NCBI GenBank assembly: GCA_963762085.1 | Contig: CAVXJD010000002.1 | Span: forward strand, 62,001 to 126,000 | Length of the DNA stretch: 64,000 nt | Origin: DASQGA01 sp963762085 | GTDB lineage: Bacteria > Actinomycetota > Thermoleophilia > Gaiellales > Gaiellaceae | Direction: 5' to 3' | Shown: positions 8,764-15,618 of the stretch, in pieces | Layout of the letters: every line of letters starts with the position of its first letter | Position numbering within the stretch: position 1 is the first letter of the stretch | The notes under the pieces: model-generated | Databases searched by the model: none | Told to the model about the DNA's origin: nothing | Seen by the model: only the letters and a program-made list of their open reading frames with translations | Made by a program: the position numbers and the translations under genes

Positions 8764-9615
8764 GTGAAGGCCAGCGCCGCCACCGTTTCGCACCAGGGCG
8801 AAGAGGAGCTACCGGCCTGGAGCCTGCCCCGGGATGCAGTCGATCGAATCGCGATTCCGTTGCGGTGGCCCGATCGCGTCAACCGTGAATGGGCACTTGG
8901 GGGCGCAACCGGCCAGGGGGCCACGGTATGCATCATCGACAGCGGTATCGAGCCGAATCATCCGCTTGTCGGAGAGGTCGATCGGGCCGTCGCCGTCACG
9001 GTCTCCGAGACCGGAGAGCTCGTCGTCGAGGAGGATGAGGAGGGCGACCTCTGCGGCCACGGGACCGCCTGCGCCGGGATCGTCCGTGCCCTCGCCCCGG
9101 AATGCAGCTTGGTCAGCGTACGCGTGCTGGGCGCTGGGTTCACGGGGAGCGGGCCCGCCCTCCTCGGGGGTCTCCGGTGGGCGGTCGAGCAAGGGTTCGA
9201 CGTGGTCAACATGAGCCTCTCGACGACGAAGCAGCAGTTCGCCGAGACGCTGCACGAGATCGCTGACCGGGCGTATTTCGGCAAGACGATGCTGGTCGCG
9301 TCCGCGCACAACCTGCCCGTCGAGAGCTATCCGTGGCGATTCGCGTCCGTGATCTCCGTCGGGAGCCATGAGAGCCCCGACTCGCTCGAGTTCTTCTACA
9401 ACCCGACTCCTCCGGTCGAGTTCTTCGCGCGTGGGGTCAATCTCGACGTCGCCTGGCTCGGAGGCGGCCAGATACGGGTCAGCGGGAACAGCTTCGCGAC
9501 CCCGCACATCTCGGCGATCTCCGCGCTCATCCTTAGCAAGCATCCGGAACTGACACCCTTCCAGCTGAAGAGCGTGCTCTACCTGGTTGCAACGAACGTC
9601 GGCGGTGCGCCGTGA
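8764..9615 (+). CDS. subtilisin-like (S8) serine protease, apparently cytoplasmic
   Basis: This is a 283-residue subtilase with the complete catalytic set: Asp59 (CIIDSGIEPNH), His99 (LCGHGTACAGI), Ser243 (SGNSFATPHIS) and probable oxyanion Asn183 (ASAHNLPV). The GTG at 8764 has GAGGA seven to eight bases upstream, while the longer in-frame extension to 8635 is Arg/Pro-rich noise. There is no signal peptide and no obvious prodomain, so it is probably an intracellular protease. It overlaps the following GAF gene by 4 bases (GTGA), which implies coupled synthesis and a shared function. The substrate is unknown. The small DVEGHI peptide encoded nearby is one candidate. Confidence 0.92.
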   Translation: MKASAATVSHQGEEELPAWSLPRDAVDRIAIPLRWPDRVNREWALGGATGQGATVCIIDSGIEPNHPLVGEVDRAVAVTVSETGELVVEEDEEGDLCGHGTACAGIVRALAPECSLVSVRVLGAGFTGSGPALLGGLRWAVEQGFDVVNMSLSTTKQQFAETLHEIADRAYFGKTMLVASAHNLPVESYPWRFASVISVGSHESPDSLEFFYNPTPPVEFFARGVNLDVAWLGGGQIRVSGNSFATPHISAISALILSKHPELTPFQLKSVLYLVATNVGGAP

Positions 9616-10259
9616 TCGAGCCCGATCGGCTCAGGTCAGCTGCCGCCGTTGGCGTGCTCGCTTCCGAGGAGGCGCATCTCGCGCTGCTCGGCTCGATCGT
9701 CGACGTGGCGCGGGCGATCTTCGGCGCACGCGCCTCGTCCATCTTCCTGCTCGACGAGGAGACCGACGAGCTCGTCTTCGAGGCCGCCTCCGGACTCGGC
9801 TCGGCCGAGCTCGTCGGGTCGCGCTTCCCCTCGGGCACCGGGATCGCAGGCTGGGTCCTCGCCACGCGCCAGCCGCTCGTGCTCGAGGACGTCTCGAACG
9901 ACCCGCGATTTGCCCGCGACCTCGCGGAGGGGACCGGTTATGTGCCGAAAGCGCTGATGGCAGTGCCTCTCCTGCACGAGGAGAGGGCACTCGGAGTGCT
10001 CGAGGTGCTCGACCGGCCCGATCGAGGCCGTTCACCGCTCGAGGAGATGGATCTGCTCGGGCTCTTCGCCGGCCAGGCGGCGATCGCACTTGATCTCCTG
10101 CAGGCCGCCCGGCGTTCAAGAGCGGTGCTCGCCGGGAGCGACAAAGAGCTCACGGTCGTCGCCCGCGTCGCGGAGGCGCTGGACGGGCTGGAAGGTGAAG
10201 CGCGTGGCGCCGGGCTGCGGTTGCTCCAGGCGCTCGACGAGGTGCTGCGGAAGAAATGA
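9612..10259 (+). CDS. GAF-domain sensor protein
   Basis: This 215-residue protein has one GAF domain (about residues 15-165), with the recognisable segments ASSIFLLDEETDELVF, GTGIAGWVLATRQPLVLEDV and MAVPLLHEERALGVLEVLD. GAF domains bind small ligands, including cyclic nucleotides. No kinase, cyclase, EAL or DNA-binding output domain follows, only a helical C-terminus. The GTG start overlaps the stop of the protease gene, so this is a two-gene operon that ends at a strong hairpin. It may sense a ligand and regulate the protease, which is inference. Confidence 0.88.
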   Translation: MIEPDRLRSAAAVGVLASEEAHLALLGSIVDVARAIFGARASSIFLLDEETDELVFEAASGLGSAELVGSRFPSGTGIAGWVLATRQPLVLEDVSNDPRFARDLAEGTGYVPKALMAVPLLHEERALGVLEVLDRPDRGRSPLEEMDLLGLFAGQAAIALDLLQAARRSRAVLAGSDKELTVVARVAEALDGLEGEARGAGLRLLQALDEVLRKK

Positions 10260-10288
10260 ACAGGGGGCGGGCTAACCCGCCCCCTGTT
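10259..10288. terminator. bidirectional hairpin terminator between GAF gene and DVEGHI small ORF
   Basis: A perfect 13-bp stem AACAGGGGGCGGG / CCCGCCCCCTGTT surrounds the loop CTAA. It starts at the GAF stop codon and ends 8 bases before the stop of the convergent small gene. The very stable stem with short T or A flanks can serve both strands. Confidence 0.8.
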
Positions 10289-10296
10289 CGGAGGGC

Positions 10297-10464
10297 CTAT
10301 CGCTTGATGTGGCCCTCGACATCGGGGTCGTCGCCCTCGCGACGAAGACCGGCCTCCCCCTCGCGGGGCTCGGCCTCTCCGGACCGTCGCCTGATGTGAC
10401 CTTCGACGTCCTCGGTATCGACGTCCGCCTCAGTTCCGGTTCGCTCGCTCTCTTGGTCCGACAT
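10297..10464 (-). CDS. 55-residue peptide with two DVEGHI repeats
   Basis: This short gene has an ATG start and a strong ribosome-binding site (AAAGGAGA, about 5 bases upstream), and it stops just before a strong terminator. The peptide is highly charged and Glu/Arg rich. It carries two copies of a motif: DVEGHIRR at residues 19-26 and DVEGHIKR at 48-55, the second forming the exact C-terminus. The spacer between them is Glu/Gly/Arg rich and looks disordered. There is no signal peptide, membrane segment or cysteine. It is divergent from the MFS-cNMP transporter and convergent with the protease/GAF pair. The function is unknown. Repeated C-terminal motifs suggest a binding tag or a protease-processed precursor. 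Confidence 0.8.
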   Translation of the reverse strand: MSDQESERTGTEADVDTEDVEGHIRRRSGEAEPREGEAGLRREGDDPDVEGHIKR

Positions 10465-10581
10465 ACGCTCTCCTTTCGGTAGCCGCGCGGCAGCGCGCTT
10501 GTCACCTCTCTAGACGCAGGACCCACCCTGCATCTTCCCACTCGGCTTTCAAAAAGCAACAACGGCTGCGAATCTCTCCAC

Positions 10582-12252
10582 ATGACCCAGGGTCTGCGAG
10601 CACAGCTCTTCCAGCCTGCTCGGGCATTCGCCCAGACTTTCCGGAACCCGAACATCCGCCGCCTGGAGCTCGCCTGGGCAGCTTCAGTCACAGGCGAATG
10701 GTCGTCGATCGTGGCGCTCTCCGTCTTCGCCTACGACGCGGGCGGGCCGGCGGCGGTCGGGCTCGTCGGCCTCGTCCGCATGCTCCCGTCCGCGGTCGTC
10801 GCCCCGTTCGCGGCGCTCCTGAGCGACCGCTTCAGGCGAGAGCGCGTCATGGTCGCCGCCGATCTCATCCGCGCACTCGCCGTCGCCGCCGCTGCGGGCG
10901 CCGTCTTCGCGCAGGCACCCGCCGGCGTCGTCTTCGCTCTCGCGGGTCTCGTCGCTCTGGTCTCGACAGCCTTCCGGCCTGCCCAGGTCGCCCTTCTGCC
11001 CGCTCTCGCGCGGACGCCGGAGGAGCTCACGTCCGCGAACGTCGCCTCGACCACGATCGAGAGCGTCGCCTTCTTCGCCGGCCCGGCGCTCGGCGGCCTG
11101 CTCCTTGCGGTCACGAGCACGGGTGTCGTTTTCGGCGCGCAGGCCGTGACGTTCCTTGTGTCGGCCTTCCTGGTCAGCCGGATCAATGCCGAGCCGCAGA
11201 AGATCGAGGCGGAGCCGGTCGACGACGCACGCGGAATCCTCCGGGAGGCATTTGCCGGCTTCCGGGCCATCGGCGCCGATTCCCGCTTGCGCCTGATCGT
11301 CGGCCTCTTCGCCGCCCAGACGTTCGTTGCGGGTGCGCTCAACGTCCTCATCGTCGTCATGGCGCTCGAGCTTCTCGACCTCGGCGGGTCGGGGGTCGGC
11401 TTGCTCACCTCGGCGGACGGAGTCGGGGGCCTGCTCGGCGCCGCCGCCGCGCTCGTGCTCGTCGGACGGCGCCGGATCGCGTCGAGCTTTGGAGTCGGGC
11501 TGGTCCTGTGGGGCCTGCCGATCGCGCTGATCGGAGCCTGGCCGACGCCGGCGGCCGCACTGGTCCTCCTCGCCGTGGTCGGAATCGGGAACACGGTCGC
11601 GGACGTTGCCGGGCTCACGCTCCTGCAACGGGCGGTCCCGGAGGTCGTTCTCGCCCGCGTCTTCGGGGTCCTCGAGAGTCTCGTGCTCGGCGCGATCGCG
11701 CTTGGGGCGGTGGTGGCGCCCATTCTCGTCTCCGGGCTGGGCGTTCGAGGCGCCCTGCTCGCGGTCGGGCTGTTTCTCCCCATCCTCACGTTGCTCGTCT
11801 GGCGACCCCTCCGAGCTTTGGATGCCGAGGTGGCGCCACCGGGCCTCGAGCTACTCCGCTCGCAGCCGATCTTCGCCCCGCTCCCCGCGGCCGTCCTGGA
11901 ACGGCTCGCCTCGACTCTGACCCGGGTCCCGGTGACTGCCGGAACGGAGGTCTTTCACCAGGGCGATTCCGGCCGGCTTTTCTACCTCGTCGGAGGGGGT
12001 GAGGTCGAGGTTCTCATCGAGGGTCGGCCACCAACACGCCTCGGAGTCGGAGCGGGATTCGGCGAGATCGCGCTCCTCCGTGACGTTCCGCGGACGGCGA
12101 CTGTGGTCGCCACGCGCAACGCAGAGCTCTTCGTGCTCGACCGAGATGAGTTCATCCCCGCAGTGACCGGACACGCGGCCAGCGCCGAGGCAGCGGATGC
12201 AATCATCGCCGTCCGACTTGGCTCGCTGCGCCCGGCCATCGCATCGGTATGA
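10582..12252 (+). CDS. MFS transporter fused to a C-terminal cyclic-nucleotide-binding domain
   Basis: This is a 556-residue fusion. Residues about 15-410 form a 12-helix major facilitator of the EntS/MFS_3 type, with DRFRRERVMVAADLIRA in the loop after helix 2-3. Residues about 425-545 are a CRP-like cNMP-binding domain. Its phosphate-binding cassette (FGEIALLRDVPRTATV) keeps the conserved Glu and Arg, so nucleotide binding looks possible. This architecture implies transport gated by cAMP or a related nucleotide. A nucleotide cyclase gene ends about 2.2 kb upstream. The ATG at 10582 has only a weak ribosome-binding site. The transported substrate is unknown. Confidence 0.93.
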   Translation: MTQGLRAQLFQPARAFAQTFRNPNIRRLELAWAASVTGEWSSIVALSVFAYDAGGPAAVGLVGLVRMLPSAVVAPFAALLSDRFRRERVMVAADLIRALAVAAAAGAVFAQAPAGVVFALAGLVALVSTAFRPAQVALLPALARTPEELTSANVASTTIESVAFFAGPALGGLLLAVTSTGVVFGAQAVTFLVSAFLVSRINAEPQKIEAEPVDDARGILREAFAGFRAIGADSRLRLIVGLFAAQTFVAGALNVLIVVMALELLDLGGSGVGLLTSADGVGGLLGAAAALVLVGRRRIASSFGVGLVLWGLPIALIGAWPTPAAALVLLAVVGIGNTVADVAGLTLLQRAVPEVVLARVFGVLESLVLGAIALGAVVAPILVSGLGVRGALLAVGLFLPILTLLVWRPLRALDAEVAPPGLELLRSQPIFAPLPAAVLERLASTLTRVPVTAGTEVFHQGDSGRLFYLVGGGEVEVLIEGRPPTRLGVGAGFGEIALLRDVPRTATVVATRNAELFVLDRDEFIPAVTGHAASAEAADAIIAVRLGSLRPAIASV

Positions 12253-12321
12253 ACGCACCGCCCGACAACGCGATCAACGTAGACTCGTGCCGCGTGCACG
12301 CCGCACGAACTGGAGGCAGAG

Positions 12322-12981
12322 TTGCCTAGTCGAATCATCTGCGTCTCGCATACGACTGGAGCCGGGGGCGAGAGCGTCGGCCGCGCCGTCTCGGACCGGC
12401 TCGGGTTCCGCTACGTCGACGAAGAGGTCGTCGAGAGTGCGGCGGATTCGGTGGGCCTGGATCCAGCCGTGGTCAGCAACGTCGAGAGACGCAAATCGCT
12501 GGTCGCCCGCGTTCTGGATCGCGTCGCCGAAACCGGCGGAGAACGGCGACCGCGTGTGTCTCCAAGCTTGGGGGCCTCGGCCCGCGGGCAAGCGACCTTT
12601 TCCGCGCCCGTCCGGGAGATGCCGTCCGGCGAAGACCTCCGCGCCTTGATCCGCGACGTCATTCGTGACGTCGCCGAGGAAGGGAACGTCGTCATAGTCG
12701 CGCATGCTGCTTCGATGGCGCTGGCAGGGAGGGAAGACGTCTTGCGCGTCCTCGTCACCGCCTCGCGCGAAACACGAGCTCAGCGCCTCGCGGAGGCGAC
12801 GAAGGTCGACGCGCGGCAAGCCGCCAAGGCGATCCTGGACGAGGATGCGGCGCGCGACGATTACCTTGCGCGCTTCTACGGCGTCGAGCGCGAGCTGCCC
12901 ACCCATTACGATCTCGTCGTCAACACGGACCTGATCAGCCCGGACAGGGCAGCCGATCTCCTTCTGCTCGCTGCCACCTAG
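12322..12981 (+). CDS. cytidylate kinase-like family protein
   Basis: This 219-residue protein belongs to the cytidylate-kinase-like group. It opens with RIICVSHTTGAGGESVGRAV, a P-loop-like region lacking the classical GKS/T ending, and then LGFRYVDEEVVE, typical of this group. Later segments (VVIVAHAASMAL, DYLARFYGVERELPTHYDLVVNTD) match the group's C-terminal half. The TTG start is supported by GGAGG six bases upstream, and a TAGACT -10-like element lies about 37 bases before it. A true nucleotide-kinase role is unproven, because such proteins often differ from housekeeping Cmk in the nucleotide loop. Confidence 0.8.
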   Translation: MPSRIICVSHTTGAGGESVGRAVSDRLGFRYVDEEVVESAADSVGLDPAVVSNVERRKSLVARVLDRVAETGGERRPRVSPSLGASARGQATFSAPVREMPSGEDLRALIRDVIRDVAEEGNVVIVAHAASMALAGREDVLRVLVTASRETRAQRLAEATKVDARQAAKAILDEDAARDDYLARFYGVERELPTHYDLVVNTDLISPDRAADLLLLAAT

Positions 12982-13127
12982 GGCCGTTCGAGTCGGGGTG
13001 GCCCAGTCTCGCCAAATTGCTGGAAACCGGCCTCTGTTTCCTACCCCAAGGCCAACCCTCGGGCGGTGAAACTGAGTAGAGCGTGTGAAACCTTTTCTTT
13101 TCTGGATCGACAGCGCATACTTGATCC

Positions 13128-13469
13128 ATGTCCGCGACCGCGTTCCGCGTCGGCAAGAACGAGGCGCTTTTTCGGGAGGTCAACGAGCGCATCCGGAGCG
13201 TCAGCGAGGACTGGGCCAAGGGTGATCGAACGAGCCGGATCGAGTTCGTCTGCGAGTGCAGCCGCGAGAGCTGCTTCGAGACCGTCGCCCTGACGGTGGC
13301 CGAGTACGAGGAGGTGCGCTCCGATTCCCGCCGCTTCCTGATCGTCACCGGACACGTGTGGTCGCCCGAGGTCGAGCGCGAGGTCCACCGGAACGGCGGC
13401 TACTCGATCGTCGAGAAGTTCGGCGATGCGGGTGAGATAGCCGAAGACGAGGACGATCGCACCGACTGA
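13128..13469 (+). CDS. conserved small protein of unknown function with CECSxxxC motif
   Basis: This is a 113-residue soluble acidic protein. The N-terminal half is helical (GKNEALFREVNERIRSV) and is followed by FVCECSRESCFETVALT, in which three cysteines in a CxCxxxxC spacing could bind metal. The middle segment SRRFLIVTGHVWSPEVERE is well ordered, and the tail is acidic. I do not recognise a named family. It stands alone between the cytidylate-kinase-like gene and the convergent sulfatase gene, 13 bases from the stop of the latter. Confidence 0.7.
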   Translation: MSATAFRVGKNEALFREVNERIRSVSEDWAKGDRTSRIEFVCECSRESCFETVALTVAEYEEVRSDSRRFLIVTGHVWSPEVEREVHRNGGYSIVEKFGDAGEIAEDEDDRTD

Positions 13470-13482
13470 CCGAAGCAAGGGT

Positions 13483-15618
13483 CTAGTTTTCGAGCGGAAT
13501 TCGGAGGAGGCGCCCGGACGGGTCGACCTCGTAGATCTCGATCGTGTGCATCCCGGCGCTGACCGACGCTTCCGGCACCAGCGCCGAGAGCGCGGGATCT
13601 CCCCGGAACATGTAGCTCCGCGTCACTGCCGCGACGCGGCCGTCGACCGAAACGGCGAGGTCGAGCCCAGGCCCGGCGGCCTCGCCTGAGAGGCGGCCCG
13701 TGATCCTCGCCGGCACCGTTCCTGCGTCAGGAGCGACTCGCATTCGCTCGCCGAGATCGAGGTCGACCGCCAGCCCGACAGCCGCCCCGGCGTGCAGAGA
13801 CGCAACGCGCCGGCCGACCAGCTCGCGGTGCGGGCCGAAGCGGTAGAGGCCCTCCCCCCGGTCCCGGTCCCCGAAGAGCGCGATCTTCTGCGCGAGCAGC
13901 TCGTCGCGGCGGCGCTCCAGCGACGAAACCGTGTCCGAAAGGCTGCCGCCGGACGTCTTGTAGATCCGCACCCGTGGCACCGCGCGGAAGGATCCTGCGA
14001 GCGCCGAGTGCCCGTCCACCCTCCACGGAAGGGAGATCCCGAGGGCGTCCGCAATCGTCGGCAGGATGTCCACGGTCTGGACGTGCTCGTCCACGACCCG
14101 CCCTGCAGTCTGGTCCGGGGCCTTCACGAAGAGCGGGACGAACGCCAGGTCGGGGAGGCTTTCGGCCGTGGTCAACCGGCGGGCGCCGCCGGGTCGAAAG
14201 CTGACGCCGTGGTCCGCCGTCAAGACGATGAGCGAACGGTCATAGAGCCCTCGGCGCCGCAGGTTTCCCACCAGCTCACCGAGAAGCGTGTCGACAAAGC
14301 CGACCTGGAGCAGGTGCCGCTGCCATCCCTGGTCCGCCAGCACCTCGTCGTTGATCCAGCCGTCATCGACCAGGCCTGCGATCGTCGCCGCGTTCGCATA
14401 CCGCCTCCCTGACGGCAGGTAGACCCAGCCATAGTGCGGCAGGAGCACGTGCAGAAACGAGAGCTCCGGCTTTCTCGAGGGCCGAATCGAGTCAGCGAAG
14501 ACGCGGAACCTGAGGTCGCGGTCCCGCACGGATCCGGGAAAGAGCCGTTTCTGGAGAAAGCCGCGGTCGAGGCCTCGACGAACGTCTTCTTCACGCTGCG
14601 TCCGCCCGCCGCCGCCGCGAAAGTCGCCCCAGGTCGCCGACACCGAGGGCAGCCGATCGCGGAGATTCGACGGCAGCACCATGTGGAGATAGACGACGCT
14701 CAGATCGGAGGCAAGCGACTCGAGGCGAGTCGGGAAGCCCTCGCCGGAGGATTGCGAACAGAGACTCCCCGGGCAGAGCCTGGTCACTGCCTCGGTGACG
14801 TTCATCCTGTAGCCGCCTCCGAGGAGCGTGAAGAGGTTCTGGGGATAGTCGGACGCGATCGGGATCTTGCTCGCATCCAGTGGGTAGCGGCCGGTCAGGA
14901 TCGCCGGAACCGCCAGGCTCGTGTTTCCCTGCACCGTGGTCGCGTTCCGAAACCAAGTGGCGTCCCCCGCCAGGGCGGCGAAGTTCGGATACCGAACCGG
15001 ATCGATGCTTCCCGATCGGTCGAGGAGCGAGAGCGACGGGAACTCGTCGAACACGACCATCACGACCGGCGCGCTCCCTCGGATGTCCGCCGGCCTGGCC
15101 TGCGCGTCGTCCGCAAGCGTCAGCTTCGCGACCGGCGAGCCGAAGAGAAAGAGGCCGAGAAAGAGCAGCGGCGCAGGGCCGAGCACGTTCAGCACCGTAC
15201 GGATCGCGCCCAGCCGGGCGTAGGCGAAGGCCGCGCCCGCGGCGACGACGACGACGATCGCGGCGAAGAGACCCTGAGGTGGATCCCCGAGCCGATTCAC
15301 GACCTGCATGCCGATGAGCCCCGAGAGCAGCCCGACGAAGATCAGGTGCAGGCCGGTGGCCGCTCCTCTGTCCACGAGGCCCACCAGTGCTTCCACTGCC
15401 AGGAGGAGCAGCGGGGGAACGAGCACGAGACCGAGGGCGAACACGACGATCTCCCAGCGCGACGACCCACGAGCCGCGAAGAAGACGACGTTCTCCGAGA
15501 GAAGCGAGAAGAGCGGCTGCGCCAGGGCGAACGACGAGAGGACGAGCAGATGAAGGCCCGCGAAGCCAAGCTCGCGGACGGGACGCGAACGACCTCGGTC
15601 AGACGCGGGGTCGGGCAC
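13483..15618 (-). CDS. membrane-anchored sulfatase / alkaline phosphatase superfamily enzyme
   Basis: This protein has 711 residues from the GTG at 15618. About five hydrophobic helices occupy residues 15-190. A sulfatase-superfamily domain (about 210-560) follows, then a beta-rich C-terminal domain. Motifs for the metal site and nucleophile are VVMVVFDEFPS (first metal Asp), GNTSLAVPAILTGRYP (Thr/Ser nucleophile) and LTADHGVSFRPGG (late metal Asp and His). The layout resembles LtaS and phosphoethanolamine transferases acting on surface polymers from the outer membrane face. The start is chosen because further upstream the frame is a Ser/Arg-rich shadow of the methyltransferase gene, which it overlaps by 20 bases. 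The substrate is unknown. Confidence 0.87.
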   Translation of the reverse strand: MPDPASDRGRSRPVRELGFAGLHLLVLSSFALAQPLFSLLSENVVFFAARGSSRWEIVVFALGLVLVPPLLLLAVEALVGLVDRGAATGLHLIFVGLLSGLIGMQVVNRLGDPPQGLFAAIVVVVAAGAAFAYARLGAIRTVLNVLGPAPLLFLGLFLFGSPVAKLTLADDAQARPADIRGSAPVVMVVFDEFPSLSLLDRSGSIDPVRYPNFAALAGDATWFRNATTVQGNTSLAVPAILTGRYPLDASKIPIASDYPQNLFTLLGGGYRMNVTEAVTRLCPGSLCSQSSGEGFPTRLESLASDLSVVYLHMVLPSNLRDRLPSVSATWGDFRGGGGRTQREEDVRRGLDRGFLQKRLFPGSVRDRDLRFRVFADSIRPSRKPELSFLHVLLPHYGWVYLPSGRRYANAATIAGLVDDGWINDEVLADQGWQRHLLQVGFVDTLLGELVGNLRRRGLYDRSLIVLTADHGVSFRPGGARRLTTAESLPDLAFVPLFVKAPDQTAGRVVDEHVQTVDILPTIADALGISLPWRVDGHSALAGSFRAVPRVRIYKTSGGSLSDTVSSLERRRDELLAQKIALFGDRDRGEGLYRFGPHRELVGRRVASLHAGAAVGLAVDLDLGERMRVAPDAGTVPARITGRLSGEAAGPGLDLAVSVDGRVAAVTRSYMFRGDPALSALVPEASVSAGMHTIEIYEVDPSGRLLRIPLEN

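Noticed and set aside
8407..8793. Minus-strand frame in the cyclase-protease intergenic region
   Set aside because: It overlaps the protease start, shows no ribosome-binding site and has low-complexity Arg/Gly/Ser sequence.
10684..11628. Long minus-strand frame opposite the MFS-cNMP gene
   Set aside because: Extreme Asp/Arg/Glu composition without domains; it is the antisense of a strongly supported transporter.
13022..13041. GGAAAC...GTTTCC inverted repeat reminiscent of CRISPR repeat ends
   Set aside because: There is a single copy with a 6-bp stem and no array, spacers or cas genes.
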